Origin: Psettodes erumei
Taxonomy: Eukaryota > Chordata > Actinopteri > Pleuronectiformes > Psettodidae
NCBI GenBank assembly: GCA_016785225.1
Contig: JAFBJZ010000772.1
Span: 4,421,001 to 4,485,000 of the forward strand
Reading direction: 5' to 3'
DNA: 64,000 bases
The stretch's first letter is position 1, and each line of letters begins with the position of its first letter. Below, piece by piece: positions 34,165-48,051 of this stretch. The notes under the pieces were generated by a model. It saw only the letters and a program-made list of their open reading frames with translations. It was not told the origin of the DNA and did not search any database. A program made the translations under genes and the position numbers.

Positions 34165-37100
34165 TCACACTCTGTACTTCTCCTTGGCTTGGTCATTCAG
34201 TATGCAGATGTGCTGAAATAAAAGCAAACCAGAGCACAGTGAGGACAGATAAATCATTTCTGTTGTCCCAAAAATTGGATCCTTGCCACAGTGGAAACCT
34301 CACCAGAGGTCATGTTCTCGGTTTAGTTTCTATCTTTTTTTTTAACTCAGCGTGAATTTAACTTCAGTAAATTAAGAGAAATGTATTGTTTCTCCACAAA
34401 AACAGACATTATTCCCTGCAGACATTTAGTCTGGTTATAACAGAAAACGCACAGATGTTACTGATGACAACAATAATAGCTCTGTTCTATTTAAGTGTCC
34501 CAGTAAGACACGACAGTGAGCCAGCATGCAAAATATCAAGTGGAGTTTAGCCATGTGCAATTTGTATTATTTACACCTCTGCTTCTCATCTGTGACAGGT
34601 CCAAAAGGACTGTTAGCATTCCCGGGAGTGTGTAAAAGGCTTTGATGCAGCATTTTGATTATCCCGCAGACATGATCAAAAGGTATACAAAACAGTCAAA
34701 TAAAATGCAATGACAAAGGAAATGAATTTAAAAACAATACTTCAAGCATGCATGGATAAGAGTTTGATTGATTGATTTTTTTTTTTATTTTATTTTTCAT
34801 CTGGAGTAATGAAGCAAAGCAAACTTACACTGAGATCTCTGAAGTACTCATTGTAGTCCAAAGCGTAGCCTACCAGAAAGGCGTCTGGTACCTCAAAGCC
34901 AATGTCTGCAATAAACACACAGATGCCACCAATGTGAGTTATGTAAAGAAAACACACATCTCCCCTTTAAGAGCAGTGATAAAACTCTTAAGCTGATTTG
35001 AATAAAGATTCAGAAACATTTACCAAAGCAGAGGCCCTGCAGCAAACTAACAGACATTGCTCTTTCACCGTCTGTGTGAGGCTGTACTTAAGCTGTCAGT
35101 GCTGTGTAGCGGACAGTCAAAATGCTTACAGTAACAGCTGTCCTTGAGGGACAATCTTAAAGAGATTACCAAAGTCAGACCTAAAAGCATTACATAATCA
35201 CAGGCAGTGTGAGCAGGAGGTTATCAGGCGTGCATTAGTGCCTAAGTGCCCGGCTTGGATACAGTTGGAGTAGATTTTCCAGAAATAAAAGTTAATCCCA
35301 CGTGGAAAACTCTGCTTTATTAAATAACACGTCGGCAGCCGTTCAGAAGAACCACACAAACACACTAGTCATAGGCATGAAATAAGATCAACTATACATT
35401 ACTACACTTCGCGCTTCTTAGCGTAACGTGAGCACAGAGATACTCACAGTCTGGTCTGTACCCTGAACTCCTCGGGGTCCTTTTCACCAGGAGGCTGGAA
35501 TGAGAAATGAGGAAATCGCTGGACACGTGAAACAAACAAATGCCTTGAGAGAGAAATGAACATATCAAAGAGAATACACTGTTGTCACAGCAACCTTTAC
35601 GGTGCAGGTTTTAATCCAGGCAGATGGCACAGAGTGACTTGGCACACCTGCACAACACCTTGGCCAAACAGATGCCCATTCACAGTTCAAGATCAACCTC
35701 TTTGTATGGAGCTCATTTTACATGTGTGGGTGCAATGAGTACAGGCTAAGTGGTGACTGGTAAATAGAGCTCCTCTGTTTTTAAGCTCAATTGACTAAAG
35801 AAAAAAAAAAAGGTTATAATAATTCTGAATATTTGAATGAATACAAACTAATGAAAATCAAACCACAAAACAAAAACAGAAAAAAAGGATTTTAAATTGA
35901 AGCAGTTAACAGAACTGCAAAATATCTGGAACATTTGGTGCTTTGACTTCTTCAGTGGTCTGAGCAACACAAAGGCATTTCTGTTTCTCTCTATTATGTT
36001 GGGGTGGCAGCAGAAATGTCAGCAGTAGATATCACGGAAATGCAGCAGGAACAGGAACTACCAGCATTTGAGCAACTTGATATGAGAATGGCAGTCTGTG
36101 TGTGTAAACTGTGTAAACTCAATGGTCAGTTTATGCCAGGATTTTATTTAAATAGATACAGTGGATATAAAAATGACAGGTTTTCGTGATGCAAAATATG
36201 GGACAAAGATAAATCATTTCAGAACTATGACTGCAACCTATAATCTGCGTGATTCAAGTGAAAAAACGAAATACTTTGGGAGGGGGGATTACGATAACCT
36301 GGTTGCATAAATATGCACACCCTTAAACTAATTATTTGTTGAAGCACCGTTTGATTGTATTACAGCACTCAGTCTTTCTGGGTAGGAGTATCAGCATGGC
36401 TCATCTTGAATTGGTAATATCTGTAGGATTGCGAGGCATTTCCTGTGCACAGCCCTCTTCAGGTTGCCCCACTGATTTTCAACTGGATTCAGGTCTGGGA
36501 TGTTCCTAAACTTTAGTCCACTTCTGGTTAAGCCAGAATAATTTTGTGGATTTGTTGATGAATGCTTTTGGTCATTGTCATGCTGAAAAGTGGAATTCAT
36601 CTTCAACGTTCTAGCAGATTCCTGAATGTTTTGTGCCAAAATTGATTAGTATTTGGAAATGTTCATAATTCTCTCCACCTTGACTGGGGCCCCAGTGTCA
36701 ACTGATGAAAAAGTGGTGGTGAAATGGTGTTCTTTTGGTGATGAGTAGTGTTGTTTTTACACCAAACATGTTTTGGAATCAATGCCAAAAAGGTCAACCT
36801 TCGTCCTATCAGACCATAACACATTTCCCCACATGCTTTTGGTTGATCTGATGTATGTTTTTGCAAAATATGATGATTACAGAAAATATTTGTCACATGC
36901 AATACACAACCAACATTTGCCAGAAATTCCTGCAGCTTATTTAATGCTGCTGTAGGCCTCTTGGCAGCCTCCCTGACCAATGTCCTTTCTGTTTTTTTAT
37001 CAGTTGAGGAGGGCTGTCCGGTTCTTGGTGTCGGCACTACTGTGCCATATTTCCCTGACTTAATGATGACTGTCTTTACTATGTTCCATGATATAGCTAA

Positions 37101-39758
37101 TACCTTGGAAATTGGTTTGTACCCTTCTCAGACTGATCCCTTTCAACCAAGTCCTTTGTGAACCACATTGTTGGAGCAACTAAGTAAATGTCAAGAAAAT
37201 CCTTCTAGAACAGCTGAGCCTTATTTGGGGTTAATCAGAGTAATACTAATTGATAAATAATAATTTAATTGAAGGCAGGTGTGTACTGACTATTTAACAC
37301 AAGTTTGAATGTGATTGGTTAATTCCGAAAAAAGCCACAACCCCAATTACAAGAAGGGTGTGCGTCCACATAGTTGTAGTAGTTAAAGTTCCCATTAAAA
37401 AAGGTGGAAATAGTACTGAAATTGTTTTTTTGTCTCTTTTTTTCCACATCACAAAACATTTTAACTGGGGTGTGTATTCTTTTTTTTTTATATCCACTGT
37501 AGGTAATTTAGCGATTGGAGATAAATGATTCCATGGCTGACATTAGAGCAATAAAAATGACCCTACAGAGTGAACACACGCAGAACCGTTATCTTTCAAT
37601 GCAAGCGTCAGAGGAAATCCGCATTGTTTCATCACCTTCCCTTTTTTCTACCAGCTGTCAGGAAAAAAGAGAAAATGGCCTCCGTGTCCACAGCGTGGTT
37701 AATAGTATGTCAGATTAACTCTTAAGCTGCCCCCTCCATCCGTCACACTACATCTCTAATGCAGCCCTAAAGGAGAGTGTCCATTAGCTGAGAGCACTCT
37801 CTCTGAAGACAGACGGGCCAGTTACAGTGGAGGTCTACCATTCATTTGAATAATTCCTGGACGATTAGCAGTATGTGATGGGGCCTACCTCACGACTTTA
37901 ACCATCTTGGGATTGCATTCGCTAAGCAGGGAAAGCAGCGTCTGCATCGTCCTTCCCGTCTCCACGATATCCTTTTAACAATGCAGCAACACACACGAAG
38001 TGGTCACAATCAAGTGGAGGTGCAAACAGAAGAAACACTACTTTGAAATATGACATTCATTCGCAGCTTTTGAAACAGACTTTAGTGTTTTATATCCAGT
38101 TTGTTTTCCACTAGCAAATTACACCTGCCCTATAATGGTAACCAGTTTGAATAAATGCTGGTTCAAACTTGTGAGTTATTAAAATATAAATAGTAGGTTA
38201 AAATACTGAGACTTTATGAATTTGCCAACATACCATACCGTAAACCGAAATGTCTTACCTCCACAATCAAAACATTCTGCAGAGAAAAATAAAGAACAAT
38301 TAAGTATACAACTGCGCAAGACGGAGAAGTTGAAGTTTTTCTTCCCAGCAAACATCAGGACTAACCTTGCCTGAGAGGCTGGACAGCTCATCCCCTCCTA
38401 TGACTTTGACATTGTTTGTTGACTTGTCATTCTGTGGGACACAAAGAGGAGACACCATTATCCTGTGGTCTGTGTGGTCACAGCTGCATTATGGGTCAAC
38501 GTCGTCTCGCCTGTTCTGCTTAAATCACGACAAACATTGTCACTGCAGCTCGACGTTAAATTTTCAAAATGTCTCTGCAATTGCATCCTGAGTCTCCACA
38601 CAGTCACAACTGCTGTACCCATTTCTGATTTAAAAAAAAAAAAAAAAAAAGATTACTGTCACTTTGCCAAGCCCATATCACACACCTCAAGTCAGCATAA
38701 ATGGTTTCTGGCAATGAAATGAGAAAAGGCAGCTTACACAGTAGCTCTTCACCCTAATGAAATCCACTGTCAGCGGGACTGATTTATCACTGTTCTGGTT
38801 CAGTGCCTTGATGTAGTCCAGGAGGTCTGCGAAGAACTTGTAGCCCCCTTTTAGCACACACAGAGCTACAATGTGGTGTCCCCCCATGTCCCGGATGATG
38901 TCGCGGGCCAGGCGCTCTGTCCTGGGAACAGAGAGGAAAAACACATTGGAAACAGATGCATCGTAAATTACATTATTTGCTTTGAATGTATTTTACTTCA
39001 CTGCACCGGACATTCGACCCCCTCCCTTCCAAATCCACATTCAAATGCACCTCATTTGTCAAACAAATACTCTATAGCTCACTACTGTAACCCATGCATA
39101 AACCACAACTGTGAATGTGTCCATCAAGGACAGCAAAACAGAAAGAGCCAGAGTGAGTGTGTCAGATGACCTGAAAGAATCAACACTGGAGAGAAATTTC
39201 CAGCGTTTGGCGCCTGTGGTGAGGCTGCTGTTGATTGGTTTACCTGTCCATGATGAGTCCATGGGGGATGATCACCTTGTCCAAATCGTTCTCATAATGT
39301 CTGGGGACGCAGAAAAGGTCCAGCTCGTGGCCTTTCTCGTCGTCAGCGATCTGGAATGGGTCGAAGGAGAGAAGCCATCTCTTCAACTCTGCGCAAAACG
39401 GCTGGCACTGACAGACGACGTGCGCCAAAGACGCATTTAAGCAAAGTGAAGCCGCTTGTCTCTTCCCGCCCCTGGCGACAACCGAGCCTCTCAACCACCT
39501 GTTTATCCCCGCACACGCATGACCGAGGAGGGCTGGGTGAGGCGCGGGCGGGGTGGGGTGGGGGCCTGAAATCAGACGTCGATGTGGGCGCGATGTGACA
39601 CCGTGCAATGCTGACTGGCGGGCTCGTGCCACCTGCTGTCAAATGGAAACGGGCCCGCGGCGCGCGCGGCACAACCACACCCCGACAAGTGGACCAAGTT
39701 ATCATGAGACCAGACCTCGCGGCCGTTCACGCGCACTCACCTGCAGATACGAAGCCAT
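34165..39758 (-). CDS. hprt1l: Hypoxanthine phosphoribosyltransferase 1-like
   Basis: HPRT-family enzymes make IMP and GMP from hypoxanthine and guanine with PRPP. Nine exons on the minus strand: 39758-39741, 39350-39244, 38921-38738, 38431-38366, 38276-38259, 37971-37889, 35494-35448, 34905-34829, 34212-34165. Internal sizes 107, 184, 66, 18, 83, 47 and 77 are the same as I recall for human HPRT1. The product is 215 residues. Family motifs: IPHGLIMDRTERLARDI, VALCVLKGGYKFFADLLDYI, KSYCND (flexible loop Ser-Tyr), IVEDIVETGRTMQTLLSL (PRPP loop), LLVKRTPRSSGYRPD (base-binding Lys) and GYALDYNEYFRDL. In the PRPP loop human has EDIIDTGKT: the aspartate taken as general base (D137) is glutamate here. 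PRTFDC1 has glycine at that place, and the rest of this protein is closer to HPRT1 than to PRTFDC1. The symbol follows teleost usage for the HPRT1 paralogue and is tentative. It lies in tandem with psmd7 and nudt7. Confidence 0.93.
36159..37499 (-). mobile_element. Decayed Tc1/mariner-type DNA transposon with intact TIR ends
   Basis: A 1,341-bp element in an hprt1l intron. Its ends read CAGTGGATATAAAA at 36159 and the inverse complement at 37499, each next to the target dinucleotide TA (36157-36158 and 37500-37501), the hallmark of Tc1/mariner insertion. The minus strand carries fragments of a Tc1 transposase: a FQHDNDQKHSS segment (second catalytic Asp region) and PDLNPVENQWGNLKRAVH (third catalytic acidic residue) at about 36430-36600, and an upstream part at 36663-37037 (KHVWCKNNTTHHQKNTI). 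Stops and frame changes separate them, so it is not autonomous. Confidence 0.9.
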
Positions 39759-39822
39759 GTCACCGGCGGCCGTGTGCTCCGTTCAGTTGGCGTGGACTGT
39801 TTGAGGAGTCATACTCGGGTCC

Positions 39823-39869
<47 letters not shown>

Positions 39870-40000
39870 TCGTTGTTGACAGGAGGTTGCACGAGCCGCT
39901 CTCCCCTCACAGACTGCTGTCGCGAGCGAGCGAGCGAGCTCTCGAGTAGCGGCACATGCGACGCTCCTCCGCCGGGAGCGTGGGTGGGTTAAACCCTTTA
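39480..40000 (-). promoter_or_regulatory. hprt1l: CpG-rich promoter and 5' region of hprt1l
   Basis: A G+C- and CpG-rich island around exon 1 (start codon 39758) and the beginning of intron 1, as is typical of housekeeping HPRT promoters. A GA microsatellite (39828-39860) and a G run follow just upstream of the start codon. No TATA box is evident. Confidence 0.65.
39828..39860. repeat. (GA)n microsatellite 70 bp upstream of the hprt1l start
   Basis: Pure AG dinucleotide tract followed by a run of G, close enough to the hprt1l start codon to lie in its 5' UTR or core promoter. Confidence 0.9.
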
Positions 40001-41159
40001 CGTCAGAATCCAGTTTACCTCCTTAATAATCTGATTTGCCCGACCGTACCTGCGCTTAAAATGCCTTGCACCGGTCACCGCTAACACCACCACCACCACC
40101 ACCACCACTACTACGACTCCTGCTGCAAGCTGGGCTAACTGGCGACGACGCAGCGCGCCAGCCTTTCTGGGAAGCTGCAGATGACGCAGTTTTAAAAATA
40201 AAACGGACGACAGTTCGCCTCTCGTCTCTAAAAGCACCACACTGCTGCATCTGTGGCCAGTTCACAACCGTGCCTATGAGTGTAATCCTGCTGCATCACG
40301 TCTAAAATATATATATTCTGGTTTTAACGCATCTGATTTTCGTCAGTGCGCTACACCTGCGTGTGGAGCAAATTTGTTGTGTTTCTTGCTTTTTTTTATT
40401 TAATCGTGTAGATTCGTCGAAAAAAAAATCTCACCTTAAAGTTCATTTTGTAGCGTTTCTGGAGCTTTTAGTCATATGATCTAATGGAGTTCACAGAAAT
40501 GTAGAAAATCTAATATTCATGTTTTTGGTGTGTTGAGGACTAATTCAGCTTTTTAGGTCTTCTTCCATATTGGCTCAATCACCAAGTTCATACTACCTTA
40601 TGGGGTATTTTCTCACACATGTGTTTAGCCATCTGTGTCCATTATTACTGTTATGTTAAAGGCGATTTCAAAACAAACATCAGTACACACACAGTCCCTC
40701 CAGGCATGTCTGTTGTGCAACAATTTCCGAAACCGTGATCGCTTTTTTATTTAAAAACAACAGGAAAAGTGAAAACTGCAAAAACAACCCGCTTTTAATA
40801 TGATCCCAATTTAATGAGTGATACAGAAACAAAAAAAAAAAATTGCTGTCCATCTTACAAAAAAGCAAAACCATGCGCGGTACAACATCAGCAGCATAGG
40901 CAACTACGAAAAACAGAGTGAACATGTTCTCATAGTCCAGACCGCCGAAGAAGCAGACATCTTCATCTCTGTACGATTAAACAGTCTTTATGAGTGCCCC
41001 TTGTGACTGACAGGCCAAATCTCAAATGACAGCATTCCCCATATAGAGCCCTACTTTTAGCCTGAGACCCACATACAGAGCTGGGACAGTGGGCAGAAAG
41101 TAGAGCAGCATCCAGATGAAGATGGCATGATTTGAGAGAAGGCCTGAGAGGAAGAACAC
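40001..41159 (-). other. hprt1l-psmd7 intergenic region and psmd7 3' UTR
   Basis: Contains a CAC trinucleotide tract (about 40085-40112), then A+T-rich sequence. TTTATT on the plus strand at 40746-40751 is an AATAAA signal on the minus strand, about 410 bases after the psmd7 stop; it is the probable psmd7 poly(A) signal. No other gene is evident. Confidence 0.55.
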
Positions 41160-44259
<3,100 letters not shown>

Positions 44260-44399
44260 TTTCACAGTGAAGATAGACAGCACACAACCTGTCTCCACAC
44301 AATGACGGCGTCGCTACACGTCCCCTTGCGTCAGGCGTCATTTCCGTTTCTCTTGGCAACACGGAGACGCGCAGAGGAGGCAGAGAGGCTGTCGCGAAA
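44260..44399. promoter_or_regulatory. Divergent promoter between psmd7 and dynlrb2
   Basis: Only 140 bases separate the two start codons. The stretch is G+C/CpG-rich (for example ACACGTCCCCTTGCGTCAGGCG region, 44310-44345) without a TATA box, and includes TGCGTCA and GGCGTCA near 44327-44340 that resemble CRE half-sites. Both 5' UTRs must lie within it or overlap. Confidence 0.75.
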
Positions 44400-45129
44400 A
44401 TGGTAGGAACTGAGCACATAAGTTCACAGATTTTATTTATTTACGTTCCATTATGACATTTAGTGATTTAAAAAACTTAACCCAAAGTTAGATAACATTC
44501 GGTATATGAATTATGTTATCGACGACATATAACTTATCATATTGTCACTCAGCTTGCCAACTACTGACTTGAGAGAAATCGTATCACTCATCATTCCCTT
44601 TGTCCCGCAGGATGAAGTCGAGGAAAAACTGAAGAAGATCGAAGCTCATAGAGGTGTAATTGGAACTATAGTTGTGAATGCGGAAGGTAAGGCAGAGAGC
44701 ATAACTATTCAGCACATCAATCTCCTCTGATAATAAAACACATTGTAAATGTTGCTGCTTTATCTTTTCAGGTATTCCCATCAGAACAACTTTAGATGAC
44801 TCCTTAACAGTTCAGTATGTAGGACTCATTCACCAGCTCACGATGAATGCCAGGAGAACAGTGAGGGACATTGACCCGCAGAATGATCTCACCTTCCTGC
44901 GGATCCGGTCCAAGAAGCATGAAATCAAGGTTGCAACAGGTGAGTGTTTAGTAGTTTTACAGGTATTGTTGACTTACTTGTTGACAAACATTTGATATCG
45001 TGTCAGTCATTAGCAGTAACTTAGAAGAAGTAACTTAACTGCTGTTTACTGTATTTACCCCCCCATTCTTTTTACGTGTCTGCAGAGAACAACTTTCTGT
45101 TGATAGTCATCCAGAACCCATGTGAGTAG
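44400..45129 (+). CDS. dynlrb2: Dynein light chain roadblock-type 2
   Basis: A roadblock/LC7 light chain that binds dynein intermediate chains. Four exons: 44400-44402, 44611-44686, 44772-44939, 45086-45129, giving 96 residues, the usual family length. Exon 1 contributes only the ATG, followed directly by the donor GTAGGA; exon 2 opens with GATGAAGTCGAG, so the protein begins MDEVEEKLKKIEAHRGVIG. The central GIPIRTTLDDSLTVQYVGL and the near-invariant TVRDIDPQNDLTFLRIRSKK are diagnostic. GIPIRTTLD and the C-terminus IQNPCE favour DYNLRB2 over DYNLRB1 (IKSTMD, NPTE). No alternative upstream start is needed. Head-to-head with psmd7 and convergent with gse1. Confidence 0.95.
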
Positions 45130-45577
45130 CTCCTGGACATTCACATGAGAGTCAGCACTTGGTTTGTCACATGGTGGTGCCCTATCCAGGCAAACAATCT
45201 TTTTCTGCATTGTTGTGTTGCTCCATGTAATGCATAATCCCTCTTTTACTATGTGAAACTGAAGTATGTTGAATGAGTCTGCGAAGTTATGCTGCTGGTT
45301 ATTGCATAGTATTAATAGATCAGTCCTATTAGATCAGTGCTGTAGATGATGATGGCAAAATGAAAAGAAGATGTTAAAGGAGGGGCCACGGCAGCAGCTT
45401 CAGTCACAAAGGCCTCTCCTAACTAAAACTGAGCTGTCTTTGTGACTGAAACAGCAACGTGACTAAAGTGGAACTTTCAACTCTGTTGAATCAGCACAAG
45501 CCACACTTGCCCCCTCAGAGAGAGATCAATACAAAGTTATTGTAAGGGATGATTTTTATCCAATTGCAGAAGCTAAG

Positions 45578-45587
45578 AATAAATAAA
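45578..45587 (+). terminator. dynlrb2: Probable poly(A) signal of dynlrb2
   Basis: Overlapping AATAAATAAA about 450 bases after the stop codon, with another AATAAA nearby (about 45592). Choice among them cannot be made from sequence. Confidence 0.4.
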
Positions 45588-47774
45588 GAAGAATAAAAGT
45601 AGTAATATCGCAGTATGAAGCAAAAGATTGTTATGAATAAAAGCCCAGCATTCAAAATATTACTTTGGTATTTTGGTGTTAGCAAAAAAATGTACTTCTA
45701 TATTATCCAACTATCCAAAGTAAAAGTATTTATCACTCAGAATGGGCCTTGTCAGTGTCATATAATTATATATCATTGTTATGTAACTACTGATGCATTT
45801 TACCATGTTATATGTGGTTAGTCTCTTTTCGTGTCGAGGTTCATTACATTATATGGAAAATTAACTGTCTCCTTCATTAAATGCTTTAAGAGAGCAAACT
45901 AAACATACATGTCTGCATGATACTGTATACTGTATGAGTGTTAGCTCTGCTTCTGCTATTCAAACACTACTGACTACTCTTTTTTTCATGTTGCATTGAA
46001 ATGCCAAAATTAAAAAAAAAAAAAAAACTTGCAGTCTGTTTCCTTAAGTTCATGTCCAGGGCTGTTGTTTCAACATCAACTCTCACTTACCACCTCTGTG
46101 TATTCAAAATATTTTAACAGCACACATCAGCCAAATGTCAGAAGGGTTAGTGATTTCTGAAAAGAAAATGTGTCCAAAGACTAATAAATATGCGTGAGTT
46201 TGACTGCACACACTGTGCAACTGTTTGACATTCATCAGAAGTGACATCTCTCCCAGATAAATGACAAATGTGGATAAAAGACATTTTACAATATTTTAAT
46301 GTAAATTTCAATCAGAATGTACAGCAATATATGTTAATAAATAATTCATTGCAATTATACAGCCCAAATAATTCATTACATAACAACCGATTGAAACAAA
46401 TATGCAGAATTTCACAGCAAGTCTGTAGAGGAGACTGAACAGGTGACGCAGGGAGGTCAGGTGACTTGGGGAGTCTGCTATTATGGTTTGTGCTTGCAGA
46501 AAAGGGCTCTCAGGATTTCCAATATTCGGTGGCAAAGAGGCAGAAATGATAAATTCAAGATAATGTTTTGTCTGGCTTGAAAGAAATTAAAACTCACCTA
46601 AAGACCACCAAGGGACCATAGAAGAATTGTGTCATTCTGATGCTGATGTTACCGATAAGTGATCACAGAATTTCAAGTACTCTGAGCATTAAGTGAAAAA
46701 GACACAGTTTACTACTCCTGAAATGGAAATGTATAATAATTTGGCTTTATATTTCCTTATTTTAAACATAGTTTTTTCAAAATAATGCCATAAGAAATCA
46801 TCTTCAGGGAGGTCAAAACATTTGTGAGGCGTGACAGACTGTAGTCTCACTCAAGTGATGCCAATTATCTGTGGAAAATTGCAAAATGCATTCAAGCCAA
46901 TGAAATCAAATCACAACTTTTATCATCTTCATGTTCTGTTGGCATTCATGGCAAGGCATGTGAACGGCGTGGGACACAGATGCTGGAATAAACCGTCTGA
47001 ACAATGGTGATGACAACTTGGTAATGCTCTGAGACAAAGACTGATGTTCGCCACATTGTCTTCCATCCCCATTTCATCTTTGTCCAGCCCCCAAACACTG
47101 TGACATCACATGACATATTTCATATACAACCCTCCTAACGTCCTTCATCTTCTAAACATTTTTATTCTGACCAGCAGCAGTTCAAACAAAACATATGGCT
47201 TCCCACAAGAGATGATTAAAATGATAAAACATACAAATCTCTTTGTCTATCACAAGTAGCATTACCAATGGAAAATTTATTAAACCTTAAAAAAAACTTT
47301 ACCGATACCATTTGCCATTATATAGATATATCTTTTAGATGTTTATCTATCCTCTGTAGAACCATTACCAGCACAAAAGCTGCTTTATCTGTCAGATACA
47401 GTACTCAGTAGACACTACAACATTACATCACACAGAGGACGGTCAAGTATCTCCTCAAATTCCATTTCAAGTGCATCCTATCAAGTTTAAGGCCTGAGGT
47501 GTGCTTTGATTCCTTGACTCAATTTTCATTCTCTGAGATTCAACCAAGCGACCACTGCACACTTAGTCTCTTCCCATTGCTCCCCAGAGAGGCTATAGAT
47601 TTGTGCCAAGTGGTAGATCTGATTTGTGTGGATCAGTACAGTTTATACAGATACTGATATGATATGAGTTAAATGCTGGGAAGTCCTTAAAGCCAACTCA
47701 GGGACTAGTGGGAGTGGTTAGCTTTACCAAGAGACACTTTGACCATACACAGTGCTGTTACAGTCTGTGGGGAG

Positions 47775-47777
<3 letters not shown>

Positions 47778-47812
<35 letters not shown>
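47778..47812. repeat. (GA)n microsatellite
   Basis: Pure GA tract, about 240-270 bases downstream of the gse1 stop codon, thus probably within its 3' UTR. Confidence 0.9.
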
Positions 47813-47814
<2 letters not shown>

Positions 47815-48051
47815 TGGGGGGAATGCCCACACTATATGGTCACGATGGATTGCTGTTGAAGGTGCACGATGAATCAGTTAAATCTGGAACCACTCAGGTA
47901 ACATAACTGATTAGCCTGAAAGGTAACAAGACTAGGACTGGCTCCCTCAAGTGCTTCAAGTGCAGACAGTGGTCTGGCTCCAGTTCATCCTGGTTTTGTT
48001 ACTGAGCCCTCTCTGTCAGAGGCATGTCCTTCACAGAGTCGGTGTGAGGGG

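Larger units (their letters stand above)
45130..48051. other. dynlrb2-gse1 convergent intergenic region with both 3' UTRs
   Basis: A+T-rich DNA between two convergent genes. It contains a 13-bp inverted repeat with a 26-base loop (45399-45450), an A run near 46011, a GA microsatellite (47778-47812) and several minus-strand AATAAA signals (for example plus-strand TTTATT at 47161-47166), of which one probably ends the gse1 3' UTR. No gene is seen. Confidence 0.6.
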
